DNA from: CAISIP01 sp031367285
Lineage (GTDB): Bacteria > Pseudomonadota > Gammaproteobacteria > Burkholderiales > Burkholderiaceae_C
Assembly: GCA_031367285.1 (NCBI GenBank)
Contig: JANLPN010000320.1
Coordinates: 1-20,032, forward strand
DNA: 20,032 bases
Direction: 5' to 3'
The translations under genes and the position numbers were made by a program. The notes under the pieces were generated by a model that worked only from the letters and a program-made list of their open reading frames with translations, did not search any database and was not told where the DNA came from. This document shows, in pieces, positions 5,400 through 13,043 of the stretch (position 1 is its first letter; every line of letters begins with the position of its first letter).

Positions 5400-7214
5400 A
5401 TGAGCAAGCCTTCACCCGCCTCCCAGCAATCGGCCAACCCCGTGGCCACCGAACCATCAAAACCAAGCAACTTTCTGCGCCAGACGATAGAAGCCGACCT
5501 GGCCACCGGCACGAACGCCACGCGCCGCTGGGGCGGCAGCCCGGGCGACGGCACACACCATGCTGCCGGGCCCGCCGACCCGGCCCGGATCCGCACGCGT
5601 TTTCCGCCCGAGCCCAACGGTTACCTGCATATTGGCCACGCCAAGAGCATCTGCGTGAACTTCGGGCTGGCGCGTGATTACGGTGGGGTATGCCACCTGC
5701 GGTTTGACGATACCAACCCCGAAAAGGAGGAACAGGAGTTCGTGGACGGCATCATCGACGCGGTGCGCTGGCTGGGTTTTGACTGGGAGGCCAATGGCAC
5801 CAGCCATCTCTATCACGCAAGTGATTACTTTGATTTCATGTACCGGGCGGCGGAGTACCTGATCGAATCCGGCCATGCCTACGTGGACGAGCAAAGCGCC
5901 GAAGACATGCGCGCCAACCGGGGGGACTTCGGCAAGCCCGGCGTTAACAGCCCTTTTCGGAATCGCGTCCCGGCAGAGAATCTGACGCGTTTTCGGGAAA
6001 TGCGCGACGCCAAACATCTCGACGGCACCATGGTGCTGCGGGCCAAGGTAGACATGGCCAGCCCCAACATAAATATGCGCGACCCGACCATTTACCGCAT
6101 CCGGCGTGCCGAACACCACAACACCGGCGACAAATGGTGCATCTATCCGATGTACGCCTATGCGCATCCGATTGAAGATGCTCTGGAGCAGATCACGCAC
6201 AGCATCTGTACGCTGGAGTTTGAAGACCAGCGGCCCTGGTACGACTGGCTGCTTGAGCGGCTGATAGAAGGGGGCCTGCTGAACGCGCCGCCACCCCGGC
6301 AGTATGAGTTTGCGCGCCTTAACCTCACCTACGTGATCACCAGCAAACGCAAGCTGGCGGCCCTGGTGTATGACCACAAGGTGAGTGGGTGGGACGACCC
6401 GCGCCTGCCCACGCTCGTGGGTCTGCGCCGGCGTGGCTACACGGCTGCGAGCCTGCGCCTGCTGGCCGATCGCACCGGCACCAGCAAGGCCGGGGGTTGG
6501 ACCGACTACAGCACGCTGGAAGGCTGCCTGCGCGAAACACTGGACGTTTCCGCGCCACGCGCCATGGCGGTGCTGGACCCGATCAAGCTGCTGATTACCA
6601 ATTGGGATGAGTTGATGGGTGGGGACGATGTGCTGGATGCATGCAGCGCGCCCGTGCACCCGCATCTGCCCGCGCTGGGCCGGCGCAATTTTCAAATTGG
6701 CCGCGAGGTCTGGATAGAGCGCACTGACTTTGAGGAGACACCGCAAAAAGGCTTCTTCCGGCTGTTCCCCGGCAACAAGGTACGCCTCAAGTACGGCCAT
6801 GTGGTCGAATGCACGGGCTGCAGCAAGAATGCCGACGGCACGGTGACGCAGGTTCACGCGCGGCTGCTGCCCGATACCAAGAGCGGCACACCCGGCTCGG
6901 ACGCGGTCAAGGTCAAAGGCGTCATTACCTGGGTCGCGGTGGCCGACGGCATTGCGGCTGAGGTGCGCCTTTACGACCGCCTGTTCACCGAACCCCAGCC
7001 CGATGCGGGCGGGCGCGATTTCCTGTCCAGCCTCAACCCGAACAGCCTGAGGATAGTCATGGCGGTCGTGGAGCCGTCACTGGCGACCGCGCAGGCGGAT
7101 GACAAGTTCCAGTTTGAGCGCCATGGCTACTTTGTGGCTGATCGTGTAGACCATTTGCCAGGCAAGCCGGTCTTCAATCTGGCAGTGGGACTGAAGGATA
7201 GTTGGGCGAAGTAG
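5400..7214 (+). CDS. glnS: Glutaminyl-tRNA synthetase
   Basis: Charges tRNA-Gln with glutamine in the cytosol using ATP; class I aminoacyl-tRNA synthetase. The 604 residues show FPPEPNGYLHIGHAKS with the HIGH motif at 77-80, the tRNA/substrate region LRFDDTNPEKE, WCIYPMYAYAHPIEDALEQITHS near 246-268, and the KMSKS-type loop ITSKRKL at 313-319. The C-terminal beta-barrel anticodon-binding part has KGFFRLFPGNKVRLKYG and ends VFNLAVGLKDSWAK. The E. coli enzyme is 554 residues; the extra length here comes partly from a glycine-rich insertion at about 42-64 between the N-terminal helix (NFLRQTIEADLATG) and the TRFPPEPNG strand. The start is the ATG next to a TAAAAT box with no ribosome site, so a leaderless mRNA is likely. 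Presence of GlnRS fits a beta- or gammaproteobacterium. Confidence 0.97.
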   Translation: MSKPSPASQQSANPVATEPSKPSNFLRQTIEADLATGTNATRRWGGSPGDGTHHAAGPADPARIRTRFPPEPNGYLHIGHAKSICVNFGLARDYGGVCHLRFDDTNPEKEEQEFVDGIIDAVRWLGFDWEANGTSHLYHASDYFDFMYRAAEYLIESGHAYVDEQSAEDMRANRGDFGKPGVNSPFRNRVPAENLTRFREMRDAKHLDGTMVLRAKVDMASPNINMRDPTIYRIRRAEHHNTGDKWCIYPMYAYAHPIEDALEQITHSICTLEFEDQRPWYDWLLERLIEGGLLNAPPPRQYEFARLNLTYVITSKRKLAALVYDHKVSGWDDPRLPTLVGLRRRGYTAASLRLLADRTGTSKAGGWTDYSTLEGCLRETLDVSAPRAMAVLDPIKLLITNWDELMGGDDVLDACSAPVHPHLPALGRRNFQIGREVWIERTDFEETPQKGFFRLFPGNKVRLKYGHVVECTGCSKNADGTVTQVHARLLPDTKSGTPGSDAVKVKGVITWVAVADGIAAEVRLYDRLFTEPQPDAGGRDFLSSLNPNSLRIVMAVVEPSLATAQADDKFQFERHGYFVADRVDHLPGKPVFNLAVGLKDSWAK

Positions 7215-7244
7215 TTGTGAAAGTCGGGGACGGCTGGCTATAGT
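7215..7244 (+). promoter_or_regulatory. Sigma-70-type promoter for the EthD-family gene
   Basis: TTGTGA at 7215-7220 and TATAGT at 7239-7244 are separated by 18 bases, a good -35/-10 pair directly after the glnS stop codon. It implies a leader of about 45 bases before the ATG at 7296. Confidence 0.5.
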
Positions 7245-7262
7245 GAGCGACCGGTCCGCGTC

Positions 7263-7278
7263 TTGCCGGCTCCGGCAA
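7263..7278 (+). other. Hairpin in the leader of the EthD-family gene
   Basis: TTGCCGGCTCCGGCAA forms a six-base-pair stem with a four-base loop. It ends about four bases before the CAGGAG ribosome site of the gene at 7296, and could affect mRNA stability or be the end of a weak glnS terminator; no T-run follows. Confidence 0.4.
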
Positions 7279-7295
7279 ACAACAGGAGACAACAC

Positions 7296-7604
7296 ATGGC
7301 CAAACTTTTCGCGATTTACCAGCAACCCGTTGATGCGGCCGTATTCGACGCGTACTACTTCAACAAACATGTGCCGCTGGCCAAAACCGTTCCCGGCTTG
7401 CGCAGCTATGAAGTGACCAGTGGCGACGTGATGGGCATGGCCGGCAAACACGGCGTGTATCTGGTCGCCATCCTGGAGTTCGACTCCATGGCGGCCATTG
7501 GCGCCGCCATGGCTTCGCCGCAGGGACAAGCAACAGCTGCGGATCTTGCCAACTTTGCCACTGCGGGCGTGGAAATCATGATGGGGGAGACACGCAGGGT
7601 CTGA
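7296..7604 (+). CDS. EthD-family small protein (dimeric alpha/beta barrel)
   Basis: A 102-residue protein of the EthD family, ferredoxin-like alpha+beta proteins that usually dimerise; the founding member is needed for ethyl tert-butyl ether degradation but most have no known role. The N-terminal strand MAKLFAIYQQP, the FDAYYFNKHVPLAKTVPGLRSYEV block with the conserved His of HVPLA, and the central strand VYLVAILEFDSMAAI fit the fold. ATG 7296 is chosen over an in-frame start 33 bases upstream because CAGGAG lies nine bases before it and the protein then begins right at the first strand. It stands alone between glnS and a phasin-like gene, with its own predicted promoter at 7215-7244, so its neighbours do not reveal its substrate. 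Confidence 0.85.
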   Translation: MAKLFAIYQQPVDAAVFDAYYFNKHVPLAKTVPGLRSYEVTSGDVMGMAGKHGVYLVAILEFDSMAAIGAAMASPQGQATAADLANFATAGVEIMMGETRRV

Positions 7605-7777
7605 CGCAGGGCGCCGCGTCAGGACGTTCAGCCGTTAGGCGCACAGCTCTAGGAAAGATGGCCATTTAGGGTGCGTTCACCATGGATGCTCAGGAAAATA
7701 CAGAGCAGTCCTCGGCCCATTCAGTTTCTGCTGGTCGAGGTACTTCACAACCCTTCTCCACTCTTCAGGAATTGAAT

Positions 7778-8311
7778 ATGAACTCCAGGAATCTCTCCAC
7801 CGTGACTACCGAGCTGATCACGTCTTATGGCAACACCGCGAAAAATGTGATCAACGCCTACCGCGTTGGTGGTGAGCGCGTTATCGGCTTCATGGACCAG
7901 CGCTGGGAGAACGCGTTGAAAAAGTCCGCCGCGAAACTTGAGTCCGACGTACGTGGCAACGCCTCGTCGGCACAAAAGAAGCTCAGCAGCTACTACAGCA
8001 AAGGCATCTTGCTCACCACCGATGGCGCCGACATGGTTGTCAACAAGGTGGTCGAGCTGGCAGGCAAGGGCGTTCATCAGGTAGCCGCCAATGCGAGTCA
8101 ATTTCAGAAGAGCACGGGCATCACGGCGCTCAACACACTGGCACAGGTCACAGTGCCCGCCGCCGAAGCGGTCAGCAAGCTGGCAAGCAAGATCGAACAA
8201 CAGTCCGGTGTTCTGGTGAACAAGCTTTCGGGCAAAGATGCCGCGGTCAAGGTCGCAACGGTCAAACGCGTCACACCGTTCAAGAAGGCGCGCGCACGCA
8301 AAGCTGCCTGA
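7778..8311 (+). CDS. Phasin-like small protein with basic C-terminal tail, function unknown
   Basis: A 177-residue soluble protein predicted to be mostly helical, with no membrane segment or signal peptide. The N-terminal half (TELITSYGNTAKNVINAYRVG, then RWENALKKSAAKLESDV) has the amphipathic helical look of phasins, which coat polyhydroxyalkanoate granules. The middle is alanine/valine/serine rich, and the last 20 residues are strongly basic (VKRVTPFKKARARKAA), resembling histone H1-like or PhaM-type DNA-binding tails. ATG 7778 is favoured because AGGAATTGAAT precedes it; the frame is open back to ATG 7682, which has no ribosome site and would add a low-complexity polar extension. Family membership is inferred from appearance only; a nucleoid- or granule-associated protein is the best guess. 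The 173 bases before the gene hold no promoter I could defend. Confidence 0.65.
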   Translation: MNSRNLSTVTTELITSYGNTAKNVINAYRVGGERVIGFMDQRWENALKKSAAKLESDVRGNASSAQKKLSSYYSKGILLTTDGADMVVNKVVELAGKGVHQVAANASQFQKSTGITALNTLAQVTVPAAEAVSKLASKIEQQSGVLVNKLSGKDAAVKVATVKRVTPFKKARARKAA

Positions 8312-8344
8312 TAAGCACTGCGGCGTCCTGGCCGCTCAAGAATC

Positions 8345-8404
8345 TCCGGGGCCCGGATTACCAGACAACCGGCCAGCTTGATCACACCGGTCAGGCTGGT
8401 CGGT
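8345..8404. other. Two inverted repeats between the phasin-like gene and nudC
   Basis: TCCGGG-G-CCCGGA (8345-8357) is a short perfect inverted repeat. ACCGGCCAGC (8368-8377) pairs with GCTGGTCGGT (8395-8404) over ten positions with one G-U-type wobble, around a 17-base loop that includes TGATCA. No T-run follows either, so a canonical terminator is not supported. They may end the upstream transcript or act on nudC expression. Confidence 0.4.
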
Positions 8405-8417
8405 TCCATTTGGTGCG

Positions 8418-9263
<846 letters not shown>

Positions 9264-9295
9264 AGCACAAGGCCGGCTGCCCGCATGGGACACGA

Positions 9296-10012
9296 CTATT
9301 CTCCGAGGTATGCCGCTCTTACCTTCGGATCCTTGAGCATCTCCTTGGCGTCACCATTCATGGTGACCAGGCCGGATTCCATGACGTAGGCCCGGTTCGC
9401 CACACCAAGTGCCCGGCTGGCGTTCTGCTCCACCAGCAATATCGTGACGCCCTGCGCGTACACGTCGCGCACGACCTCGAAAATCTTGTCCACCATGATG
9501 GGTGAAAGGCCCATGGACGGTTCATCCAGCAACAGCACCTTGGGCCGGCTCATGAGCGCGCGGCCCATTGCAAGCATCTGCTGCTCGCCACCCGACATGG
9601 TTCCCGCCAATTGGTCCTTGCGCTCTTTGAGGCGCGGAAAAATCGCAAACACCTTGTCCACGTCCGTAGCGATGGCGGTGGTGTCACGGCGCACATAAGC
9701 ACCCATCTGCAGGTTTTCCATGATGGTCATGCGTGCAAACACACCGCGACCCTCCGGCACCATGGCCAGGCCCTGCTTGACCAGGTCCCACGGCCCCTGC
9801 CCCTTGATGCTCTTGCCCAGGTACTGGATGTCTCCGGCATTGATTGGCAGCGTACCCGTGATGGCTTTCATGGTCGTGGTCTTGCCTGCGCCGTTGGAGC
9901 CAATCAGGGTGACCAGTTCGCCCGCGCGGACCTCAAAGTCCACGCCCTTTACAGCCTGGATACCGCCGTAGGCGACCTTGAGGCCACTGACCTTGAGTAG
10001 TGTCTCCGCCAT
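9296..10012 (-). CDS. livF: Branched-chain amino acid ABC transporter ATPase LivF
   Basis: One of two cytosolic ATPases of a LivHMGF-type importer for leucine, isoleucine, valine or related amides and amino acids. The 238 residues carry Walker A GSNGAGKT (38-45), the ABC signature MSGGEQQMLAMGRAL, Walker B VLLLDEPSMGLSP and the switch region LLVEQNA, whose Gln-Asn pair is typical of LivF, whereas LivG has IEHD. The length is normal for the family. GGGAGG stands ahead of ATG 10012, within the last codons of livG; only one base separates the two genes. It is the last gene of the operon and converges on nudC. Substrate specificity cannot be read from the ATPase. Confidence 0.94.
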   Translation of the reverse strand: MAETLLKVSGLKVAYGGIQAVKGVDFEVRAGELVTLIGSNGAGKTTTMKAITGTLPINAGDIQYLGKSIKGQGPWDLVKQGLAMVPEGRGVFARMTIMENLQMGAYVRRDTTAIATDVDKVFAIFPRLKERKDQLAGTMSGGEQQMLAMGRALMSRPKVLLLDEPSMGLSPIMVDKIFEVVRDVYAQGVTILLVEQNASRALGVANRAYVMESGLVTMNGDAKEMLKDPKVRAAYLGE

Positions 10013-10013
10013 A

Positions 10014-10784
10014 TCATTGTCCTCCCGTGCCCAGATAGGCTTCGATTACCTTTTCGTTCTTCTGCACGTCCGCGGGCAGGCCTTCGGCAATCTGCTTGCC
10101 GTAGTCGAGCACGGTGACACGGTCACACAGACCCATGACCAGCTTTACGTCGTGTTCGATCAACAATATCGTGCGCTGGTCCTTGCGGATCTGATCGATC
10201 AGTGCGCGCAATTGCACCTTCTCGGTCGCATTCATGCCGGCGGCCGGTTCGTCGAGCGCAATCAGTTGCGGGTCAGTCGCCAGTGCACGCGCAATTTCAA
10301 GCCGGCGCTGGTCGCCGTAGCTCAAGGTACGCGCCTTGTAGTCGGCAAATTTCCCGATTCCCACATAGTCCAGCAGTTCCTGGGCCCGTTTGGCAATTGC
10401 CGCCTCTTCGGTCTTGAAGGCTGGCGTACGGAACATGGCACCTATCAAACCCGAGTGGGTGCGGATATGGCGGCCCACCATCACGTTTTCGAGCGCCGTC
10501 ATTTCCGCGAACAGGCGGATATTCTGGAACGTGCGGGCTATGCCTGCCTTGGCCACTTCATGCACCGCCGTGGGTTTGTAGGGCTTGCCGGCCAACTCGA
10601 ACGTTCCGCTGTCGGGCGTATACAGACCCGTGATCACATTGAAGAAGGTTGTCTTGCCGGCGCCGTTGGGGCCAATCAGGCCATAAACCTGGCCGCGCTG
10701 TATCGTGATACCTACGTCGCTCAGTGCCTGCAAGCCACCAAAACGTTTGGAGATGCCGGCTACTTTAAGAATGGTGTCGGTCAT
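10014..10784 (-). CDS. livG: Branched-chain amino acid ABC transporter ATPase LivG
   Basis: Second ATPase of the importer. The 256 residues include Walker A GPNGAGKT (38-45), the Q-loop region IARTFQNIRLF, the long insertion after it with ENVMVGRH that is typical of LivG, signature LSYGDQRRLEIARAL, Walker B LIALDEPAAGMN (LivG-specific AAGMN) and the switch LLIEHD. The C-terminal tail VIEAYLG is the usual LivG ending. ATG 10784 is preceded by GGGGG; the livM stop lies twelve bases upstream. Transport of hydrophobic amino acids is known for the family; related systems take up urea or short-chain amides, and nothing here decides between them. Confidence 0.94.
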   Translation of the reverse strand: MTDTILKVAGISKRFGGLQALSDVGITIQRGQVYGLIGPNGAGKTTFFNVITGLYTPDSGTFELAGKPYKPTAVHEVAKAGIARTFQNIRLFAEMTALENVMVGRHIRTHSGLIGAMFRTPAFKTEEAAIAKRAQELLDYVGIGKFADYKARTLSYGDQRRLEIARALATDPQLIALDEPAAGMNATEKVQLRALIDQIRKDQRTILLIEHDVKLVMGLCDRVTVLDYGKQIAEGLPADVQKNEKVIEAYLGTGGQ

Positions 10785-10796
10785 GGCGTTCCCCCG

Positions 10797-11876
10797 TCAA
10801 GCGTTGGTCTGGAGGGACTTGCCGTGGTCCGGCGTCGGCCACAAGCCGCGCGGGCGCAGCAGCATCACGACGATCATTGCCAGGGCTATGAGCAACTGGC
10901 GCAGTATCGACGCGTCCAGACGGCCACCGGTCAAGTTCTGCAGCGGGCTGGCCACGTAACGCAGCACCTCGGGCAAGGCTGCCAGTAACAGGGCGCCCAG
11001 AACCACGCCCGGCAGGTGGCCCAGGCCGCCGAGCACGACCATGGCAACAATCATTACCGACTCCATCAAGGTAAAGGACTCGGGCGACACAAAGCGCTGG
11101 AAAGACGCAAACAAGGCACCGCTGACGCCCCCAAAAGACGCGCCCATGCCAAATGCCAGAAGCTTCAGGTTGCGGGTATTGATACCCATGGCCTTGGCGG
11201 CAATCTCATCCTCGCGGATCGCCATCCATGCGCGCCCCACGCGCGAGAGCGCGAGGCGGTGACTCAATACGATACTGAACAACACCATGATCAGGAACAG
11301 GTAGTAATACATCGCCACTGAGGTGAGTTGAAAACCACCAAACGTGAAGGTCTTGCCCATCGACACCCCGAACACGCTGAACGGGTCAATGCCCGCCAGG
11401 CCTTTGGGGCCATTGGTGATATTGACAGGCTGGTCCAAATTGTTCATGAAGACGCGGATGATCTCGCCGAAGCCCAGCGTAACGATAGCCAGGTAGTCAC
11501 CGCGTAGCTTGAGGGTTGGCGCACCCAGCAATACCCCAAAAAAGGCAGCACACGCCGCCGCCAATGGAATGACCAGCCAGATCGACGTATGCAAGCCATG
11601 CGGAAACATGGCCGCTATCCATGGAAAAGTCTGGGTCAGATGGGGCGATGCCAACAAGGCATACAGGTAGGCGCCCACGGCAAAAAATGCCACGTAACCC
11701 AGGTCGAGCAGGCCGGCGTAGCCCACCACGATGTTGAGACCGATGGCCAGCAACACATACAACAAGGCGGTATCGGCGATGCGCACCCAGGCATTGCCGA
11801 ATACCTGCAAACCCAGCGGCAAGGCAATCAATGCGATCCCGGCAACGACATACAAAATAGACTTGGAGTTTTTCAT
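10797..11876 (-). CDS. livM: Branched-chain amino acid ABC transporter permease LivM
   Basis: A 359-residue integral membrane permease with about ten hydrophobic segments. Family landmarks are LNIVVGYAGLLDLGYVAFFAVGAY near residues 47-70, LKLRGDYLAIVTLGFGEIIR near 122-141, the cytoplasmic coupling region RVGRAWMAIREDEIAAKAMGIN near 214-235, and the late VLGGLGHLPGVVLGA. A C-terminal LLRPRGLWP marks the end of the last helix. AAGGAG lies eight bases before ATG 11876, overlapping the end of livH. It forms the translocation pathway together with LivH. Confidence 0.93.
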   Translation of the reverse strand: MKNSKSILYVVAGIALIALPLGLQVFGNAWVRIADTALLYVLLAIGLNIVVGYAGLLDLGYVAFFAVGAYLYALLASPHLTQTFPWIAAMFPHGLHTSIWLVIPLAAACAAFFGVLLGAPTLKLRGDYLAIVTLGFGEIIRVFMNNLDQPVNITNGPKGLAGIDPFSVFGVSMGKTFTFGGFQLTSVAMYYYLFLIMVLFSIVLSHRLALSRVGRAWMAIREDEIAAKAMGINTRNLKLLAFGMGASFGGVSGALFASFQRFVSPESFTLMESVMIVAMVVLGGLGHLPGVVLGALLLAALPEVLRYVASPLQNLTGGRLDASILRQLLIALAMIVVMLLRPRGLWPTPDHGKSLQTNA

Positions 11877-11886
11877 GTCTGCTCCT

Positions 11887-12816
11887 TCAGGCCCGGTCCG
11901 CCACGCGTTCGCCGAGCAGGCCCGAAGGTCGCAAGGTCAGAATCACGATCAGCACCAGGAAGGCAAATATCTCAGAATACTGGCTGCCCAGCACGCCACC
12001 GGTCAGTACGCCGATATAGCCTGAACCCAATGCCTCTATGAGGCCAAGCAATATGCCGCCAACCACGGCCCCCGCAAGGTTGCCGATACCGCCAAACACC
12101 GCTGCCGTGAATGCCTTGAGACCGGGAAGGAAACCCATGGCGTGTTGTACCGTGCCGTATTTCATGGCCAGCATGATGCCGGCGATGGCCGCAAGAACGG
12201 CACCGATGACAAAAGTGGCGGAGATCACCACATCGGGTTTTACGCCCATCAGGCCGGCGACGCGCGGGTTCTCGGCGGTGGCGCGCATGGCGCGCCCAAG
12301 CGAGGTGTAATTGACCAGCCAGACCAGGGCCACCAACAGGACGGCCGTCAGCGAAAGGATCAACAGATCCGTTGGCGATATCACGGCACCTGCAATTTCA
12401 TAGGGCTCGGTCGGAAGCAGGTTGGGAAATGGTTTGGGATTGGGCTTCCAGATAATCATGGCCACCGTCTGCAGCAACAGCGACATGCCAATCGCGGTGA
12501 TGAGCGGTGCCAGCCTGGGCGAGTTGCGCAATGGCCGATAGGCAATTTTCTCGATGCTGAAATTCAGTATGGCGGCCACGGTACATGCGACCAGGGTCGC
12601 CGCGATGAGGACCAGCCAGCCCGGCATGCCTGGAAACGCCGGCTGCAAAATGCCGGCCACGGTCCAGGCGGTCAGCGCCCCCGCCATCAAGACCTCTCCA
12701 TGCGCAAAATTGATGAGCTGGATGATGCCGTAGACCATGGTGTAGCCCAGGGCCACCAGGGCATACACACTGCCCAGCACCAGACCGTTGATGATCTGCT
12801 GGAGAAAAATATCCAT
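11887..12816 (-). CDS. livH: Branched-chain amino acid ABC transporter permease LivH
   Basis: A 309-residue integral membrane permease and first gene of the operon. It begins MDIFLQQIINGLVLGSVYALVALGYTMVYG, the usual LivH N-terminus, with INFAHGEVLM following. The coupling region GRAMRATAENPRVAGLMGV sits near residues 177-195, FGGIGNLAGAVVGG near 243-256, and the protein ends LILTLRPSGLLG-like (ILTLRPSGLLGERV). CGGAG stands about nine bases before the ATG. No gene for a periplasmic binding protein (LivK/LivJ) adjoins; it must be encoded elsewhere. A sigma-54 promoter match lies about 200 bases upstream. Confidence 0.93.
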   Translation of the reverse strand: MDIFLQQIINGLVLGSVYALVALGYTMVYGIIQLINFAHGEVLMAGALTAWTVAGILQPAFPGMPGWLVLIAATLVACTVAAILNFSIEKIAYRPLRNSPRLAPLITAIGMSLLLQTVAMIIWKPNPKPFPNLLPTEPYEIAGAVISPTDLLILSLTAVLLVALVWLVNYTSLGRAMRATAENPRVAGLMGVKPDVVISATFVIGAVLAAIAGIMLAMKYGTVQHAMGFLPGLKAFTAAVFGGIGNLAGAVVGGILLGLIEALGSGYIGVLTGGVLGSQYSEIFAFLVLIVILTLRPSGLLGERVADRA

Positions 12817-12860
12817 AAATTGGCGCTCCGATATTGTTCAAGTTTTGTTAAGACAGGTCA

Positions 12861-12877
12861 TTGCGCAGGTGGCGCAA
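12861..12877. promoter_or_regulatory. Inverted repeat in the liv leader, possible operator or hairpin
   Basis: TTGCGCAGGTGGCGCAA is a perfect six-base inverted repeat with a five-base spacer, located 45 bases before the livH start. It could be a regulator-binding site or an RNA hairpin in the leader. A second one, TTGCGG/CCGCAA with a five-base spacer, lies at 12964-12980. No regulator can be assigned. Confidence 0.35.
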
Positions 12878-13017
12878 CAACCGGCCCGGCAATCCGCGCC
12901 GCTGATTTTCAAACTCGGCTCCGGAAGGCGCCCGAGCCCGCCCAATTCTACTGACGCACCATCTTGCGGCGAGCCCGCAAAGGGGTGGGTTTACCCTTGA
13001 GGACCGCACAATACTTA

Positions 13018-13033
13018 TGCAAGGAACGCGCCA
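13018..13033 (-). promoter_or_regulatory. Sigma-54 (RpoN) -24/-12 promoter of the livHMGF operon
   Basis: Reading the minus strand, TGGCGCGTTCCTTGCA matches the sigma-54 consensus TGGCACG-N4-TTGCW at every defined position but one (G for A in the fifth base), with correct spacing between the invariant GG and GC. It lies between the rarA stop codon (13044) and livH (12816), pointing at livH. Transcription would begin near 13007, giving a leader of about 190 bases. Sigma-54 control of amino acid uptake under nitrogen limitation, usually through NtrC, is established in proteobacteria; here it is inferred. A perfect palindrome GGCTGGTACCAGCC at 13129-13142, inside rarA, is at a suitable distance for an activator but also encodes a plausible protein motif. 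Confidence 0.65.
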
Positions 13034-13043
13034 CTGACAGCGA

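Noticed and set aside
5457..6857. A 466-codon open frame antisense to glnS
   Set aside because: The glnS frame is unambiguous, and the antisense product has no recognisable motif or ribosome site.
9978..10988. A 336-codon plus-strand frame across livG and livM
   Set aside because: It is antisense to two clear transporter genes and has no domain signature.
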